Below are positions 6,884 to 13,836 of a DNA stretch of 42,826 nt, in pieces. Each line of letters opens with the position of its first letter. Position 1 is the stretch's first letter. The translations under genes were made by a program, and so were the position numbers. The stretch spans positions 1 through 42,826 of IMG/VR virus record IMGVR_UViG_3300042904_000219, one strand, 5' to 3'. The notes below the pieces were generated by a model. That model was not told where the DNA came from, did not search any database, and saw nothing but the letters and a program-made list of their open reading frames with translations. The stretch comes from a virus.

Positions 6884-7657
6884 TCACCCCTCCGCTTTGT
6901 CGCAGGTTGCCGGCGCAGCAGGGAAGATCAGTTCCTGCCAGTGCGTGACGGTGAAGGGCCTTTTCGACCGGTCCCAGTCGTCCATGCCTTCGTCGCTGTC
7001 GGTGAGCGCGTCTTGGAACTCGCCTTTCGCCCATTCCGGCACGTGCAGGTGCGCCATGCGTACACCCCAGTTCGACGCCACCCAATATTTCTTCTTCGTG
7101 TCGGTCGGGCGCCGCTCGTCCACGCTGACCCACCCTTCGGAGGCTGCCGGCACTGATGCCTGGGGAGCTGCGCGGGATTTGATACCGTCGCTGTACGCCG
7201 CCAGCGCATGGCCCCTCGTAGGCGCGCAAATTTCCTTTCCTTCGAATCCGGCTTGCCAGTACGTCGCCCGGTAATCGCTGTACGGGTTCGCCGCTGCTGG
7301 CTGGCTTTCGGCCACTGCTGCCGCTTGCTCTGCTGGCTGCTGTACTGCTTGGGGCTGCGGTGCGGCGGCGCAAACCTGCTCCCACATCGAAGTTGCAATA
7401 TGCTTGACCGCACTCGGGAACTGACGAACGCAGTCAAACACGTCATACTCGGCAAACTTTTTAACCATTTCGTCTGTCGGCTCGATTGGCACGAGCTTCC
7501 ACCCGGCCGGCACTACGCCCGCTGCTTGATCGGCAGAGGCGGCAGACTTCGCCCGCTCGTGAATCCGGACGTAGATTTGCTCTTTCGTCAGGCCGCTCGG
7601 CAGCGAGTGGGCGAAGTTCAGAACTTCTTCGTGCTCTTGGTTGATGGGGTCGGTCAT
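6884..7657 (-). CDS. DUF551-type early protein (257 aa)
   Basis: The C-terminal region (GWVSVDERRPTDT, a central WVASNWGVRMAHLHV, and THWQELIFP) shows the DUF551 pattern of small lambdoid early proteins. The N-terminal half holds PAGWKLVPIEPTDEMVKKF, often seen in modular phage proteins next to Lar or Ea22-like genes, then an Ala/Gln-rich linker. The function of DUF551 is not known. The start overlaps the preceding stop by ATGA. Confidence 0.7.
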   Translation of the reverse strand: MTDPINQEHEEVLNFAHSLPSGLTKEQIYVRIHERAKSAASADQAAGVVPAGWKLVPIEPTDEMVKKFAEYDVFDCVRQFPSAVKHIATSMWEQVCAAAPQPQAVQQPAEQAAAVAESQPAAANPYSDYRATYWQAGFEGKEICAPTRGHALAAYSDGIKSRAAPQASVPAASEGWVSVDERRPTDTKKKYWVASNWGVRMAHLHVPEWAKGEFQDALTDSDEGMDDWDRSKRPFTVTHWQELIFPAAPATCDKAEG

Positions 7658-7830
7658 TTTGCCTTCCCGTTTTCCTGGAGAAGCTTTGCGATGTGAGACT
7701 TGTACCAGTCCTTGCGACTGATACTGACCGACGACAGCTGGAACTTCGCCGCCGCGGCCTCTTTGGTCATGCGGCCGGACTCGATCGCTTTTTGAGCCTT
7801 GTCCATTGCCGAGGATTGTTTTCCTGCCAT
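7654..7830 (-). CDS. Small helix-turn-helix-like protein (58 aa)
   Basis: MAGKQSSAMDKAQKAIESGR leads into MTKEAAAAKFQLSSVSISR, a likely helix-turn-helix (helix, turn at QLSS, recognition helix) with a basic C-terminus. It may be a small regulator or DNA-binding accessory protein. The gene is the first after the 7831-7922 gap; it has the variant leader element CCTCTCGAAGGG six bases before its ATG and ends with an ATGA overlap. Confidence 0.65.
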   Translation of the reverse strand: MAGKQSSAMDKAQKAIESGRMTKEAAAAKFQLSSVSISRKDWYKSHIAKLLQENGKAK

Positions 7831-7833
7831 TTT

Positions 7834-7912
7834 GAACCCTTCGAGAGGTTGGTTGGTGAGACTTAAATATACATCATATGAGACAAGATGTGTACTTTAT
7901 TTCGAAGGGTTC
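7834..7912 (-). promoter_or_regulatory. Promoter flanked by 11-bp inverted repeat
   Basis: On the minus strand a -35 TACACA (7889-7894) and a -10 TATATT (7866-7871) are 17 bp apart, with the start site expected near 7858. The promoter is bracketed by GAACCCTTCGA (7834-7844) and its exact reverse complement TCGAAGGGTTC (7902-7912). The downstream arm overlaps the leader element and the ribosome binding site of the gene at 7654-7830. The arrangement suggests either an operator pair or an RNA hairpin that can hide the RBS when transcription starts further upstream. Confidence 0.5.
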
Positions 7913-7922
7913 GTCGGAAATG

Positions 7923-8339
7923 CTATGCGCTCCACCTCACGTCATGTTGGGCGCCATAGGCGTACAGGTATTCAATGAACTGCGCTGCTTCCTTCACGTA
8001 GAAGCGGCTCGTCTGAATGCCAAGCTGGACGATACGCCGACCGTCAAAGCTAGGAACCACGCGGCCGTCATGGTGCAGCGGCGTGCCGGCTGATCGCATT
8101 TCCTCTGCGAACTCGTCCACCAGTAGCCGCTTCATATCTTCCGTTTCCCACTTGCGGCCGGCGTATTCGACCTGGCGCGCAATGTCGGCAATCATCGCGT
8201 GATACTTTTCCTCCTGCTCTCGCTTCTTTGCCGGCGGCGATATCCGCACCACCATTCCTTCAGAGGCCCGCTGTACGGCCTCTACGGCGCGGCGGCGGGC
8301 CGTTTCGTGTGCCAAGACGAAGATCAATCGGTCGCTCAT
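7923..8339 (-). CDS. ninB: NinB recombination protein
   Basis: A 138-residue protein with the NinB (lambda Orf) pattern: early RLIFVLAHETARRRAVEAV, the conserved REQEEKYHAMIADIARQVEY, then METEDMKRLL-like helices and an ETSRFYVKEAAQF-like region near the end. NinB binds single-stranded DNA and SSB and assists RecBCD- or Red-type recombination. Here it follows the exonuclease and annealing genes with an ATGA overlap, forming one recombination cassette. The length is close to the lambda homologue (146 residues). Confidence 0.85.
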   Translation of the reverse strand: MSDRLIFVLAHETARRRAVEAVQRASEGMVVRISPPAKKREQEEKYHAMIADIARQVEYAGRKWETEDMKRLLVDEFAEEMRSAGTPLHHDGRVVPSFDGRRIVQLGIQTSRFYVKEAAQFIEYLYAYGAQHDVRWSA

Positions 8340-8968
8340 TGCCGCACCCCGTAACGCTCCAGAAGTCGCTTCACGTTGCTGTTGATCTCTTCGACGGCGG
8401 ACAGCACCTTTTCCTCCATGTCGGCAATGAACCGGTCATCGCGTTCGATGGTCTGCACGTAAAGCTGCATGCCGAGCGGGAAGACAGGCGAATAGCTCAC
8501 GAAGTCCCAAGTCTCTTTCCCGCAACACCACATGCCGCCTTGCACCTGGGCCATGTGTTCTTCCGGCATGCCGTTGAGCAGCGTGTCGAGGTGAACAGTC
8601 GGGCTGAAGGGGCACTTGCTCTCATAGCCGCGGCTCACGCCCATTAGGATTCCGTCAGGCGAGCACCCGACCTGCTTGTGGACCGGGTGAGTGATGAACC
8701 CCACCTCCTCGCAGAAGTGACCAGTCTTCGCCTCGTACGCCATGCGCGCCGCGGCCTCGTACGTATTGCCCCAGTCGGTAGCCTTCGACGTCCACATGGA
8801 GCCAGGCCGACCGGTCAGCAGTTCAAGCGTTATCTCGGTGATCGCCGTTTCGCGCGACTTGAGGAACCGCTTGCCGGTCTTGTCCATCGCGATCACCTCG
8901 CCAAAGCGCGAGCCGGTGATATGGCCCAGCCGCTCGAGCAGCCAGGCTTCGGTCTTCTGTTCAGCCAT
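8336..8968 (-). CDS. YqaJ-type viral exonuclease
   Basis: A 210-residue lambda-exonuclease-like nuclease of the YqaJ family (PD-(D/E)XK fold). Visible: ITGSRFG near residue 18, WGNTYEAAAR around 66-75, the acidic GCSPDG (Asp105), and the YESKCP core with Glu116 and Lys118. It degrades one strand of double-stranded DNA so that the RecT-type partner can anneal the other. ATG 8968 is preferred over 8974 because GGAG lies six bases before it. It overlaps the annealing protein gene upstream and ninB downstream. Confidence 0.9.
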   Translation of the reverse strand: MAEQKTEAWLLERLGHITGSRFGEVIAMDKTGKRFLKSRETAITEITLELLTGRPGSMWTSKATDWGNTYEAAARMAYEAKTGHFCEEVGFITHPVHKQVGCSPDGILMGVSRGYESKCPFSPTVHLDTLLNGMPEEHMAQVQGGMWCCGKETWDFVSYSPVFPLGMQLYVQTIERDDRFIADMEEKVLSAVEEINSNVKRLLERYGVRQ

Positions 8969-9719
8969 TCGCATCTCCAGCGTCCATACCGGCCACGAAA
9001 TCGGCGTCAGGCTCGCTCGCAGGCGCTGGCTGCTCCGCTGCTACCAGTTCAGCCTTGCGACGCGCCACAGCCGCTTTAAATCGGTCATACAGCGGCTTGT
9101 CGTTCGCCTTCTGGATATCGGCAACGCCTTCTTTCCAAACCAGTGCCAGCTGTTCAGACGAAAGGCAGTCTTCAGCTATGCCGATCCAGTTATGTTCGAC
9201 CACGTGTTGCGGCGCGGCGTTGATATCCTTCATCGGCTGCGGCGCCGGCTCGACGTCCTGCGCTTCCTCGACGGTCAGCATGCCACCAATGGCGCCGGGG
9301 AATACTGCACGCACGCCTTCCGCAATGCACCGAGCGCGCAGCATGGCTTGCGGATAGTTGCGCCAGTTGTCCTTGCCGGTGAGTCCGGCCTTCTTCGCCT
9401 GTTCGAACGTCCACTCAACGCGCAGCGCGCCGCCTTGCTTATGGCTGAACGTGCCGCATGCCCGGGTCGAACTGATCTCTTCCCACGCCACGGAGCCGCC
9501 GGCCGCCTGGAACCGAGCAAGGATCGAATGTGTCTTGCGTGCCGGCCGACCTTGCACGACGTCAAAATCTTGTATAGCCGTCATAGGGTGGCATCCTTCA
9601 GCCTGAGCCAAAAGCATGAGCGACATGGCCTGGCTCTCATCTTTTGCCCCGAATAACTTCGACCTTACGATGTAGCTGGCCATCGCTTCCAACTGGTTGA
9701 AGGGAATGATTTCGTTCAT
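8961..9719 (-). CDS. RecT-family single-strand annealing protein
   Basis: The N-terminal half carries the RecT pattern: LEAMASYIVRSKLFG, AMSLMLLAQAEGCHPMTAIQ, DVVQGRPARKTHSILARF, then an aromatic-rich core and RCIAEGVRAVFPGAIGGM. It pairs with the YqaJ exonuclease to promote annealing recombination and replication restart. The start at 9719 (MNEIIPFNQ) has AAGGT six bases upstream; the reading frame stays open to 9842, but that stretch is the overlapping HNH gene in another frame. The C-terminal ~60 residues are acidic and variable, probably for SSB or exonuclease contact. Length 252. Confidence 0.88.
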   Translation of the reverse strand: MNEIIPFNQLEAMASYIVRSKLFGAKDESQAMSLMLLAQAEGCHPMTAIQDFDVVQGRPARKTHSILARFQAAGGSVAWEEISSTRACGTFSHKQGGALRVEWTFEQAKKAGLTGKDNWRNYPQAMLRARCIAEGVRAVFPGAIGGMLTVEEAQDVEPAPQPMKDINAAPQHVVEHNWIGIAEDCLSSEQLALVWKEGVADIQKANDKPLYDRFKAAVARRKAELVAAEQPAPASEPDADFVAGMDAGDANG

Positions 9720-10123
9720 CGCGCTACCTTTGATAAATTGAAACTGGTTATGTTTCGAGATGATGCTTTCCGTTGGCTCTCGGAGATCTTGGTTATGCCA
9801 GTGCGGTACGCGTGGCTCTTGTTTTCGCTGGCCGTCATCCACTCGAGATTCTCGGCCCTGTTGTCATGCTTGATACCGTTCTTATGGTTGACCTGTGGCT
9901 TTTCGGATTCAGCCAAGAATGCTTTCGCTACCAGGCGATGAACATACAAGGTCTTCCTCTTTCCATCCTTAAGGAACACGACATATGGGTAGCCACAGTT
10001 GTTGATTGAAGTCTTCAGCCATCGACCAACAGACCGAGAAGCGTTCGGATAGGCCCACACTCTGCCGTCAGCCGCAACAGCGTATCTCCCTTCATAACCT
10101 GGGACGTCTACTAATGTTTCCAA
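9716..10123 (-). CDS. NUMOD4/HNH homing endonuclease
   Basis: Residues 1-50 show NUMOD4 (VPGYEGRYAVAADGRVWAY); residues 60-110 show an HNH_3 nuclease (YVHRLVAKAFL, VNHKNGIKHDNRAENLEWMT then ASENKSHAYRTG). It is a free-standing homing endonuclease, expected to cut phage alleles lacking it. TTG at 10123 is the likely start: AAAGGA of the CCTCTCGAAAGG element lies seven bases before it, while the nearby ATG frame ends after 12 codons. Its stop overlaps the RecT start by ATGA, so it is inserted exactly at the front of that gene. Confidence 0.88.
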   Translation of the reverse strand: METLVDVPGYEGRYAVAADGRVWAYPNASRSVGRWLKTSINNCGYPYVVFLKDGKRKTLYVHRLVAKAFLAESEKPQVNHKNGIKHDNRAENLEWMTASENKSHAYRTGITKISESQRKASSRNITSFNLSKVAR

Positions 10124-10131
10124 AATTCATT

Positions 10132-10143
10132 CCTTTCGAGAGG
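10132..10143 (-). promoter_or_regulatory. CCTCTCGAAAGG leader/RBS element, copy before HNH gene
   Basis: An exact copy of the 12-bp element, eight bases upstream of the TTG start of the HNH gene. The surrounding gap 10124-10261 contains no clear gene; it has a GC-rich imperfect dyad around 10228-10252 but no T-run, so I call no terminator there. Confidence 0.65.
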
Positions 10144-10261
10144 TAAAGAGGCATCCCACCTCACCGGCATTTGAGCATGCTTGCTACGCGATCAACAGAG
10201 GTACTTCGGAGCTACTGCCTCGCGCTGCCGGTGTTGCCCACCGCCGGCTGGGGCCGCACGT

Positions 10262-10495
10262 CTAATCATCATCGCCCAGCGCGCGGCCAATCTGGCGCTG
10301 GACGTATTCGTTGTTCAGTTGACGCTTTACTGCAGCGTCGATCTTTGCCCAGTCCGGCTTGAAGTCCGGATCGCTGCCGCCGGTTTCGAAGTACTCGCGC
10401 ACCTGGGCGGCGTGCGCGGCTTCGAACAACATCGAATAACGCTCGGCCTCGGCTTCTTCGTCGGCGCGGCGGGATGGGGCGCTTTGTCTTGGCAT
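10262..10495 (-). CDS. Hypothetical acidic protein (77 aa)
   Basis: Soluble, helical and charged: MPRQSAPSRRADEEAEAERY at the start, then MLFEAAHAAQVREYFETGGS and a C-terminus ending GRALGDDD. The family is unknown. GGGA lies seven bases before the ATG. It precedes a 138-bp gap before the HNH gene, so it and the gene at 10508-10753 form a short promoter-proximal pair in the early-left region. Confidence 0.65.
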   Translation of the reverse strand: MPRQSAPSRRADEEAEAERYSMLFEAAHAAQVREYFETGGSDPDFKPDWAKIDAAVKRQLNNEYVQRQIGRALGDDD

Positions 10496-10507
10496 GATCG
10501 AATCCCG

Positions 10508-10753
10508 TCAAGTGTGAGGCCTGTACTGCACCTTGCTCCAGTCGATGAAGTCGAGCGTAGATGATTCTCCGCCGTCGATATCACCCTTCAGCGACTCGAC
10601 CAATTTCCGTACTAACTGCTCAGTGAAATCGACTTCTGCAGTCATCGCATCCAGTTCGCAAACAACGGCAATAGCTTCCTCCCGCTGCAATCCAAACAAG
10701 CCGCGCGCAACGTCTTCCGCGTCAATCACAAGTTCAATAGAAACCTTCGTCAT
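10508..10753 (-). CDS. Hypothetical protein, first early-left gene (81 aa)
   Basis: MTKVSIELVIDAEDVARGLF gives a beta strand and helix, followed by an acidic helical part and the ending WSKVQYRPHT. No family is recognised. ATG 10753 is chosen because GGGAGAAGAAG immediately precedes it; the ORF extension to 10903 would run into the divergent promoter. Its position makes it the first gene transcribed leftward from the divergent control region. Confidence 0.65.
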   Translation of the reverse strand: MTKVSIELVIDAEDVARGLFGLQREEAIAVVCELDAMTAEVDFTEQLVRKLVESLKGDIDGGESSTLDFIDWSKVQYRPHT

Positions 10754-10829
10754 CTTCTTCTCCCGTTTCGCGCCGCCGATGCAGCGCCGATGAACAACAT
10801 CATGCCACGGCCCCGCATAATGCACAACC

Positions 10830-10889
10830 ATCTTTTGTTTGATACGCGCAAATCTTTTGCTTGCTATGCTGGCCGGACTTGAGTACGAT
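10830..10889 (+). promoter_or_regulatory. Early-right promoter with 22-bp-spaced direct repeats
   Basis: -35 TTGCTA (10861-10866) and -10 TACGAT (10884-10889) are 17 bp apart, giving a good sigma70 promoter for the Cro-like gene. ATCTTTTGTTTG (10830-10841) and ATCTTTTGCTTG (10852-10863) are direct repeats exactly 22 bp, two helical turns, apart; the second overlaps the -35. They are candidate operators for a phage regulator. In the rest of the 10754-10917 gap a weak leftward match (TTGTGC-17-CATGAT) can be seen but is not convincing. Confidence 0.6.
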
Positions 10890-10917
10890 TGAGCCATCAA
10901 CACGAGAAAGGAACTGT

Positions 10918-11136
10918 ATGGACCGGGATCAAATGGTGCGCGCTCTCAAGTCGCACATTCGCAACAACTACGAAACGCAGAACGACGCAGCTGCGGCATG
11001 GGGCACTAGCGCTGCCGTGCTGTCGCGGGTCTTGCATCACAAGATTTTGCCGACCGAGCAAATGCTCAACGATATTGGCCTCGTGATGGTCAAGCCGGAA
11101 GTGACATACCGCAAGGTGAGGAAGGAGAAGAAATGA
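10918..11136 (+). CDS. Cro/YdaS-like helix-turn-helix regulator
   Basis: A 72-residue protein whose core reads TQNDAAAAWGTSAAVLSRVL, a Cro/C1-type helix-turn-helix (the second and third helices flanking GTSAA). As the first gene behind the early-right promoter it is placed like lambda Cro and may bind the ATCTTTTG repeats. ATG 10918 follows AAAGGA by five bases; the ORF extension to 10861 overlaps the promoter itself. The C-terminus is very basic (RKVRKEKK). ATGA overlap with the next gene. Confidence 0.78.
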   Translation: MDRDQMVRALKSHIRNNYETQNDAAAAWGTSAAVLSRVLHHKILPTEQMLNDIGLVMVKPEVTYRKVRKEKK

Positions 11137-11561
11137 AACGCGCAGCCCCAATCAACCCGCTGCTTCTCATCGCAGCAAAGAACCGCATCCCGCAGGAAAA
11201 CGCAGACACGATCTCGACGCTAGTGCTCATCTGCCTGGACGAAGTGAAGCGCGGCCGCGCGCCGAACTCGATCACGAACACGCTTACCGAGCACCTAGCC
11301 ACGGCGCAAGCTCTGTGGGCAGGCATGGAGAACCGGCCGCTGTACAAGCAAGCGGTCGAATGCTGGGCGCTGTGGTGCCGCGCTTGCAACCGCGATCCGA
11401 GCAAGCCGATCTCGCTGACGACTGGCGAGTATCAGGCCGTGCGCCATACGGTCAGCTACTACCTCCGCTCTCTCACGCAGATTGAGGTGGGCAGGCTGGT
11501 CACGGCGAAGCAGACGGCAATGAATTTCCTCAACACCATCACCGTAAAGGAGGCAGCATAA
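11133..11561 (+). CDS. Hypothetical protein (142 aa)
   Basis: A soluble, mostly helical protein with no family recognised. It contains NADTISTLVLICLDEVKRG and a Cys-containing WCRACNRDPSKPISL, followed by a Tyr-rich helix. It is translated with its neighbours (ATGA before, TAATG after). Its location between a Cro-like and a winged-helix-like gene suggests an early regulatory or replication-associated role, unproven. Confidence 0.7.
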   Translation: MKRAAPINPLLLIAAKNRIPQENADTISTLVLICLDEVKRGRAPNSITNTLTEHLATAQALWAGMENRPLYKQAVECWALWCRACNRDPSKPISLTTGEYQAVRHTVSYYLRSLTQIEVGRLVTAKQTAMNFLNTITVKEAA

Positions 11562-11965
11562 TGCGCGCCGGAAAAGCACTCATCGAAGCCACGCTGGCTT
11601 ACATCGAATCTCAACCTACCGCCGTTACTAACGCAATGGTCGCGCGGCATCTTAAGCGCTCGTCCTCTCATTTGTCCGGCGTGCTCACTTTACTGCCGAC
11701 TGAGAATAAGCTGACGATCGCCACTGGTACGACGGCGAAAGGCTCTTACACCGTGCTGTACCGCCCATACGGCTTCCCGCTGGTGCCGCCTGAAGGCATG
11801 GTATTCACCGATGCAGCCGAGCGCCGCAAGCCGGAACGTCCGATCAAAGGCGAGCAGCCCAAGCGAGTGATGACTGCGGCAAAGCAGATCGGCATGGCCA
11901 GGCATTGGCTCGACCGCGCCTTGTTGGGTGACGGGCCGGCGCACTCTGACGAGGCGGTGGCATGA
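11561..11965 (+). CDS. Putative winged-helix DNA-binding protein (134 aa)
   Basis: The N-terminal ~60 residues (LIEATLAYIESQPTAVTNAM, VARHLKRSSSHLSGVLTLL, then a beta hairpin GTTAKGSYTVLYRPYG) look like a winged helix-turn-helix. The C-terminus is basic and Pro rich. No exact family can be named. AGGAGG precedes the start; the ATG overlaps the preceding stop as TAATG and the stop overlaps ninG by ATGA. Confidence 0.65.
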   Translation: MRAGKALIEATLAYIESQPTAVTNAMVARHLKRSSSHLSGVLTLLPTENKLTIATGTTAKGSYTVLYRPYGFPLVPPEGMVFTDAAERRKPERPIKGEQPKRVMTAAKQIGMARHWLDRALLGDGPAHSDEAVA

Positions 11966-12582
11966 GCTTGGAAAGAAAAACGGCTCTCAAGCGCACGCCT
12001 TTCGTGCAGAAGGAGCCGGCGCAGCGAAAGCTCAAGCCGAAGAAGTGCCGCATCTGCGCGAAGGAGTATCAGCCGGTGTCGTCCACGTCTAAGGTTTGCT
12101 CAGTGGAATGTGCGCAAGGCTTACTCAAAAAGATGGCGACCACTCAGATAACGAGGCAGCGGCGCAAGGAACGGGCGCAGGACAAGCTTAAGCTCAAGAC
12201 CCGGGCCGACTACTTCAGGGAAGCGCAGGCCGCTTTGAACAAGTGGATACGCGAAGTGCGCGACGCCGGCAAGCCATGTATCTCCTGTGGCCATACTGAC
12301 CACGGCCAGAAGTTCGACGCCGGTCACTTCATCACCCGCGGATCTCGGCCGAACTTGGCGCTTGAGGAAAACAACCTGGCCCGGCAATGCCACTGGTGCA
12401 ACGTTCACTTGAGCGGAAACCAGATCCTTTTCCGCAAGGGCCTCGTCGCTCGGATCGGCTTAGAAGCAGTCGAATCGCTGGAAGCCGACCAGACGCCACG
12501 TAAATACACAATCGAGCAGCTGCAGGCCATCAAGGCTGACTACATGGCACGCATTAGGAAGGCGAAGAAGGAGAACTCATGA
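11962..12582 (+). CDS. ninG: NinG (Rap) recombination endonuclease
   Basis: A 206-residue NinG/Rap family protein, a Holliday-junction and D-loop nuclease acting in lambda-type recombination. The N-terminal zinc module has Cys29, Cys32, Cys46 and Cys50 (CRICAKEYQ, VCSVEC). The middle is a basic helical linker (KERAQDKLKLKTRADYFREA). The C-terminal HNH-like part shows CISCGH, DAGHFITRGSRPNLAL and ARQCHWCNVHLSGN. Together with NinB and the RecT/YqaJ pair it completes a recombination set. It is translationally coupled on both sides by ATGA. Confidence 0.9.
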   Translation: MSLERKTALKRTPFVQKEPAQRKLKPKKCRICAKEYQPVSSTSKVCSVECAQGLLKKMATTQITRQRRKERAQDKLKLKTRADYFREAQAALNKWIREVRDAGKPCISCGHTDHGQKFDAGHFITRGSRPNLALEENNLARQCHWCNVHLSGNQILFRKGLVARIGLEAVESLEADQTPRKYTIEQLQAIKADYMARIRKAKKENS

Positions 12583-12818
12583 AACAAAACCAATGGCTTT
12601 CGGCGGCCCTCTCTAGCTGCCCGAAGCACAACGAACGGGTATGGGTAGCATTCCAAAGTGAAGAAGGGCCAGTGCAAGTTGGCATTGGAATCTTCGACGC
12701 CTATTACGTCTGCTGGCGGAAAGAAGGCTTTACTCGCTTCTCCGACTGCAACGAGCATGTGCTCGGATGGATGCCGTTTGAAGTGCCAGCATGGGAGATG
12801 CCCGAATGCAACCTGTAA
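12579..12818 (+). CDS. DUF551-type small protein
   Basis: A 79-residue protein with the DUF551 pattern: WLSAALSSCPKHNERVWVAF at the start, a central beta part (GIGIFDAYYVCWRKEGF) and the closing HVLGWMPFEVP. DUF551 proteins are small early phage proteins of unknown function. ATGA overlap with ninG; the end overlaps the methyltransferase start by 13 bp. Confidence 0.75.
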   Translation: MKQNQWLSAALSSCPKHNERVWVAFQSEEGPVQVGIGIFDAYYVCWRKEGFTRFSDCNEHVLGWMPFEVPAWEMPECNL

Positions 12819-13459
12819 TCATTGGGGATGCGACCCTGTATCTGGGCTCGTGCGAGGCGATTCTGCCACAGCTAAGCCGGGTCGCGGCGGTCATTACGGA
12901 CCCGCCATACGGCATTAACTTCGCGGCCATGCCTACGAAGTGGCAACGCGCAGCAGGGCAAAAGCCTGAAGACTGGGACGGGCAGATCGCCATCGACATC
13001 GACCAGATACGAGCAATGGGTGACGTTCAGGTGATTTGGGGTGGGAATTACTACCCGTTGCCACCTGTCCGCGGCTGGCTCACTTGGCATAAGCCGGATG
13101 CGCCTCCCTCGATGGGAAGTTTTGAGATGGCCTGGACGAACCTCGATCGCAACACACGGCAGATTTCGTGCTCGATCTCGCAAACGAACAAAGAGCGCGT
13201 TGGGCACCCGACCCAGAAACCGCTCGCCGTGATGCTCTGGACTATAGAGCAAGCCGGCAAGCCCGCCAGCATTCTCGATCCCTTTATGGGAAGCGGCACG
13301 ACCGGCGTAGCAGCAATTCAGCTGGGCCGCAAGTTTATCGGCATAGAGCGCGACGAACGTTACTTCGATATCGCTTGCAAAAGAATCGAGCGCGCTGTAG
13401 CTCAAGGCCAGCTGTTCGCGCCTGAACCGGTCAAGCAAATTCAGGAATCGCTGCTATGA
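12806..13459 (+). CDS. DNA methyltransferase (N4-cytosine/N6-adenine type)
   Basis: The DPPY catalytic motif is at residues 32-35 and the SAM-binding DPFMGSGTTG at 158-167. The order catalytic motif first and SAM motif last is that of beta-class DNA methyltransferases. HPTQKPLAVM (134-143) is the usual helix before the SAM motif. At 217 residues it is a compact solo enzyme without a visible restriction partner, so self-protection against host restriction or epigenetic control is likely. Start 12806 is preferred over 12791 because GGGAG lies eight bases upstream. Confidence 0.9.
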   Translation: MQPVIIGDATLYLGSCEAILPQLSRVAAVITDPPYGINFAAMPTKWQRAAGQKPEDWDGQIAIDIDQIRAMGDVQVIWGGNYYPLPPVRGWLTWHKPDAPPSMGSFEMAWTNLDRNTRQISCSISQTNKERVGHPTQKPLAVMLWTIEQAGKPASILDPFMGSGTTGVAAIQLGRKFIGIERDERYFDIACKRIERAVAQGQLFAPEPVKQIQESLL

Positions 13460-13680
13460 ACTATTTCATCGACCTATTCGACGTCCAGGCGATCGACCCA
13501 GCGTCGATGAACTATGACGCGGTGCCGGCGAAGACGTGCCGCGGGTGCCTTTTCCAGCGGCAGTTCTCGCCAGTGTGCCGGCGGGCTGCGGCGCTGGCGG
13601 TCGCGGTGGGGAAGGAAGACTGCGATTCAGGATTCATCTACGTGAGCCGGGATGATCCGCGTCAGCTCACGATTGAATGA
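13456..13680 (+). CDS. Small cysteine-rich hypothetical protein (74 aa)
   Basis: Cysteines in CRGCLFQRQFSPVCRRAAAL and a later GKEDCDSG suggest a small zinc-binding fold of the CxxC-x(8)-C type; the end IYVSRDDPRQLTIE is typical of a phage family of unknown function. ATGA overlap with the methyltransferase. It is the last gene of the first early-right operon; the next promoter begins seven bases after its stop. Confidence 0.7.
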   Translation: MNYFIDLFDVQAIDPASMNYDAVPAKTCRGCLFQRQFSPVCRRAAALAVAVGKEDCDSGFIYVSRDDPRQLTIE

Positions 13681-13686
13681 TTTTGC

Positions 13687-13715
13687 TTGCGTATCGCTTC
13701 GGGCTTGTGTAGCAT
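13687..13715 (+). promoter_or_regulatory. Sigma70 promoter of structured leader
   Basis: -35 TTGCGT (13687-13692) and -10 TAGCAT (13710-13715), 17 bp apart. The -35 region TTTTGCTTGCGTATC is nearly identical to that of the promoter at 16165 and similar to that at 10861. The expected start is near 13722, at the beginning of the structured RNA. Confidence 0.65.
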
Positions 13716-13721
13716 TCGTTT

Positions 13722-13836
13722 TGTCGATGTGGCAGCGTTGACGAATAACCGAAGCCCTCATAAGCCTCGGCTCCTTCTAGGGTTAAATCCCAATCGCTGC
13801 CACGAGAAAGAGCCGATACTTCTGAGGGCTTTTTCG
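13722..13836 (+). ncRNA. Structured leader or small RNA with intrinsic terminator
   Basis: About 115 nt from the predicted start site to a U-run. AAGCCCTCA (13752-13760) pairs perfectly with TGAGGGCTT (13823-13831), continued inward by AAG/CTT and TCGGCTC/GAGCCGA (13767-13773 with 13810-13816), and is followed by TTTTTCG: an intrinsic terminator with a long arm. A second perfect helix, GTGGCAGCG (13729-13737) with CGCTGCCAC (13795-13803), crosses it in A-B-A'-B' order. GTCGATGTGG (13723-13732) can also pair with CCACATCGAC (13845-13854) beyond the terminator. This suggests either a small RNA or an attenuator controlling the downstream Rha and replication operon. No protein-coding signal is seen. 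Confidence 0.6.

Noticed and set aside
9720-9842. N-terminal extension of the RecT frame to 9842.
   Set aside because: It is the HNH 3' coding region read in another frame; the RecT pattern begins at 9719, where an RBS is found.
13731-13802. tRNA-like segment: 7-bp acceptor-like GGCAGCG/CGCTGCC, 72 nt long, with GGGTTAAATCCC inside.
   Set aside because: The T-arm is not adjacent to the acceptor, the T-loop has six bases without the usual TTC, and no 7-nt anticodon loop or D-arm can be drawn on either strand. The pairing is better explained by the leader RNA.
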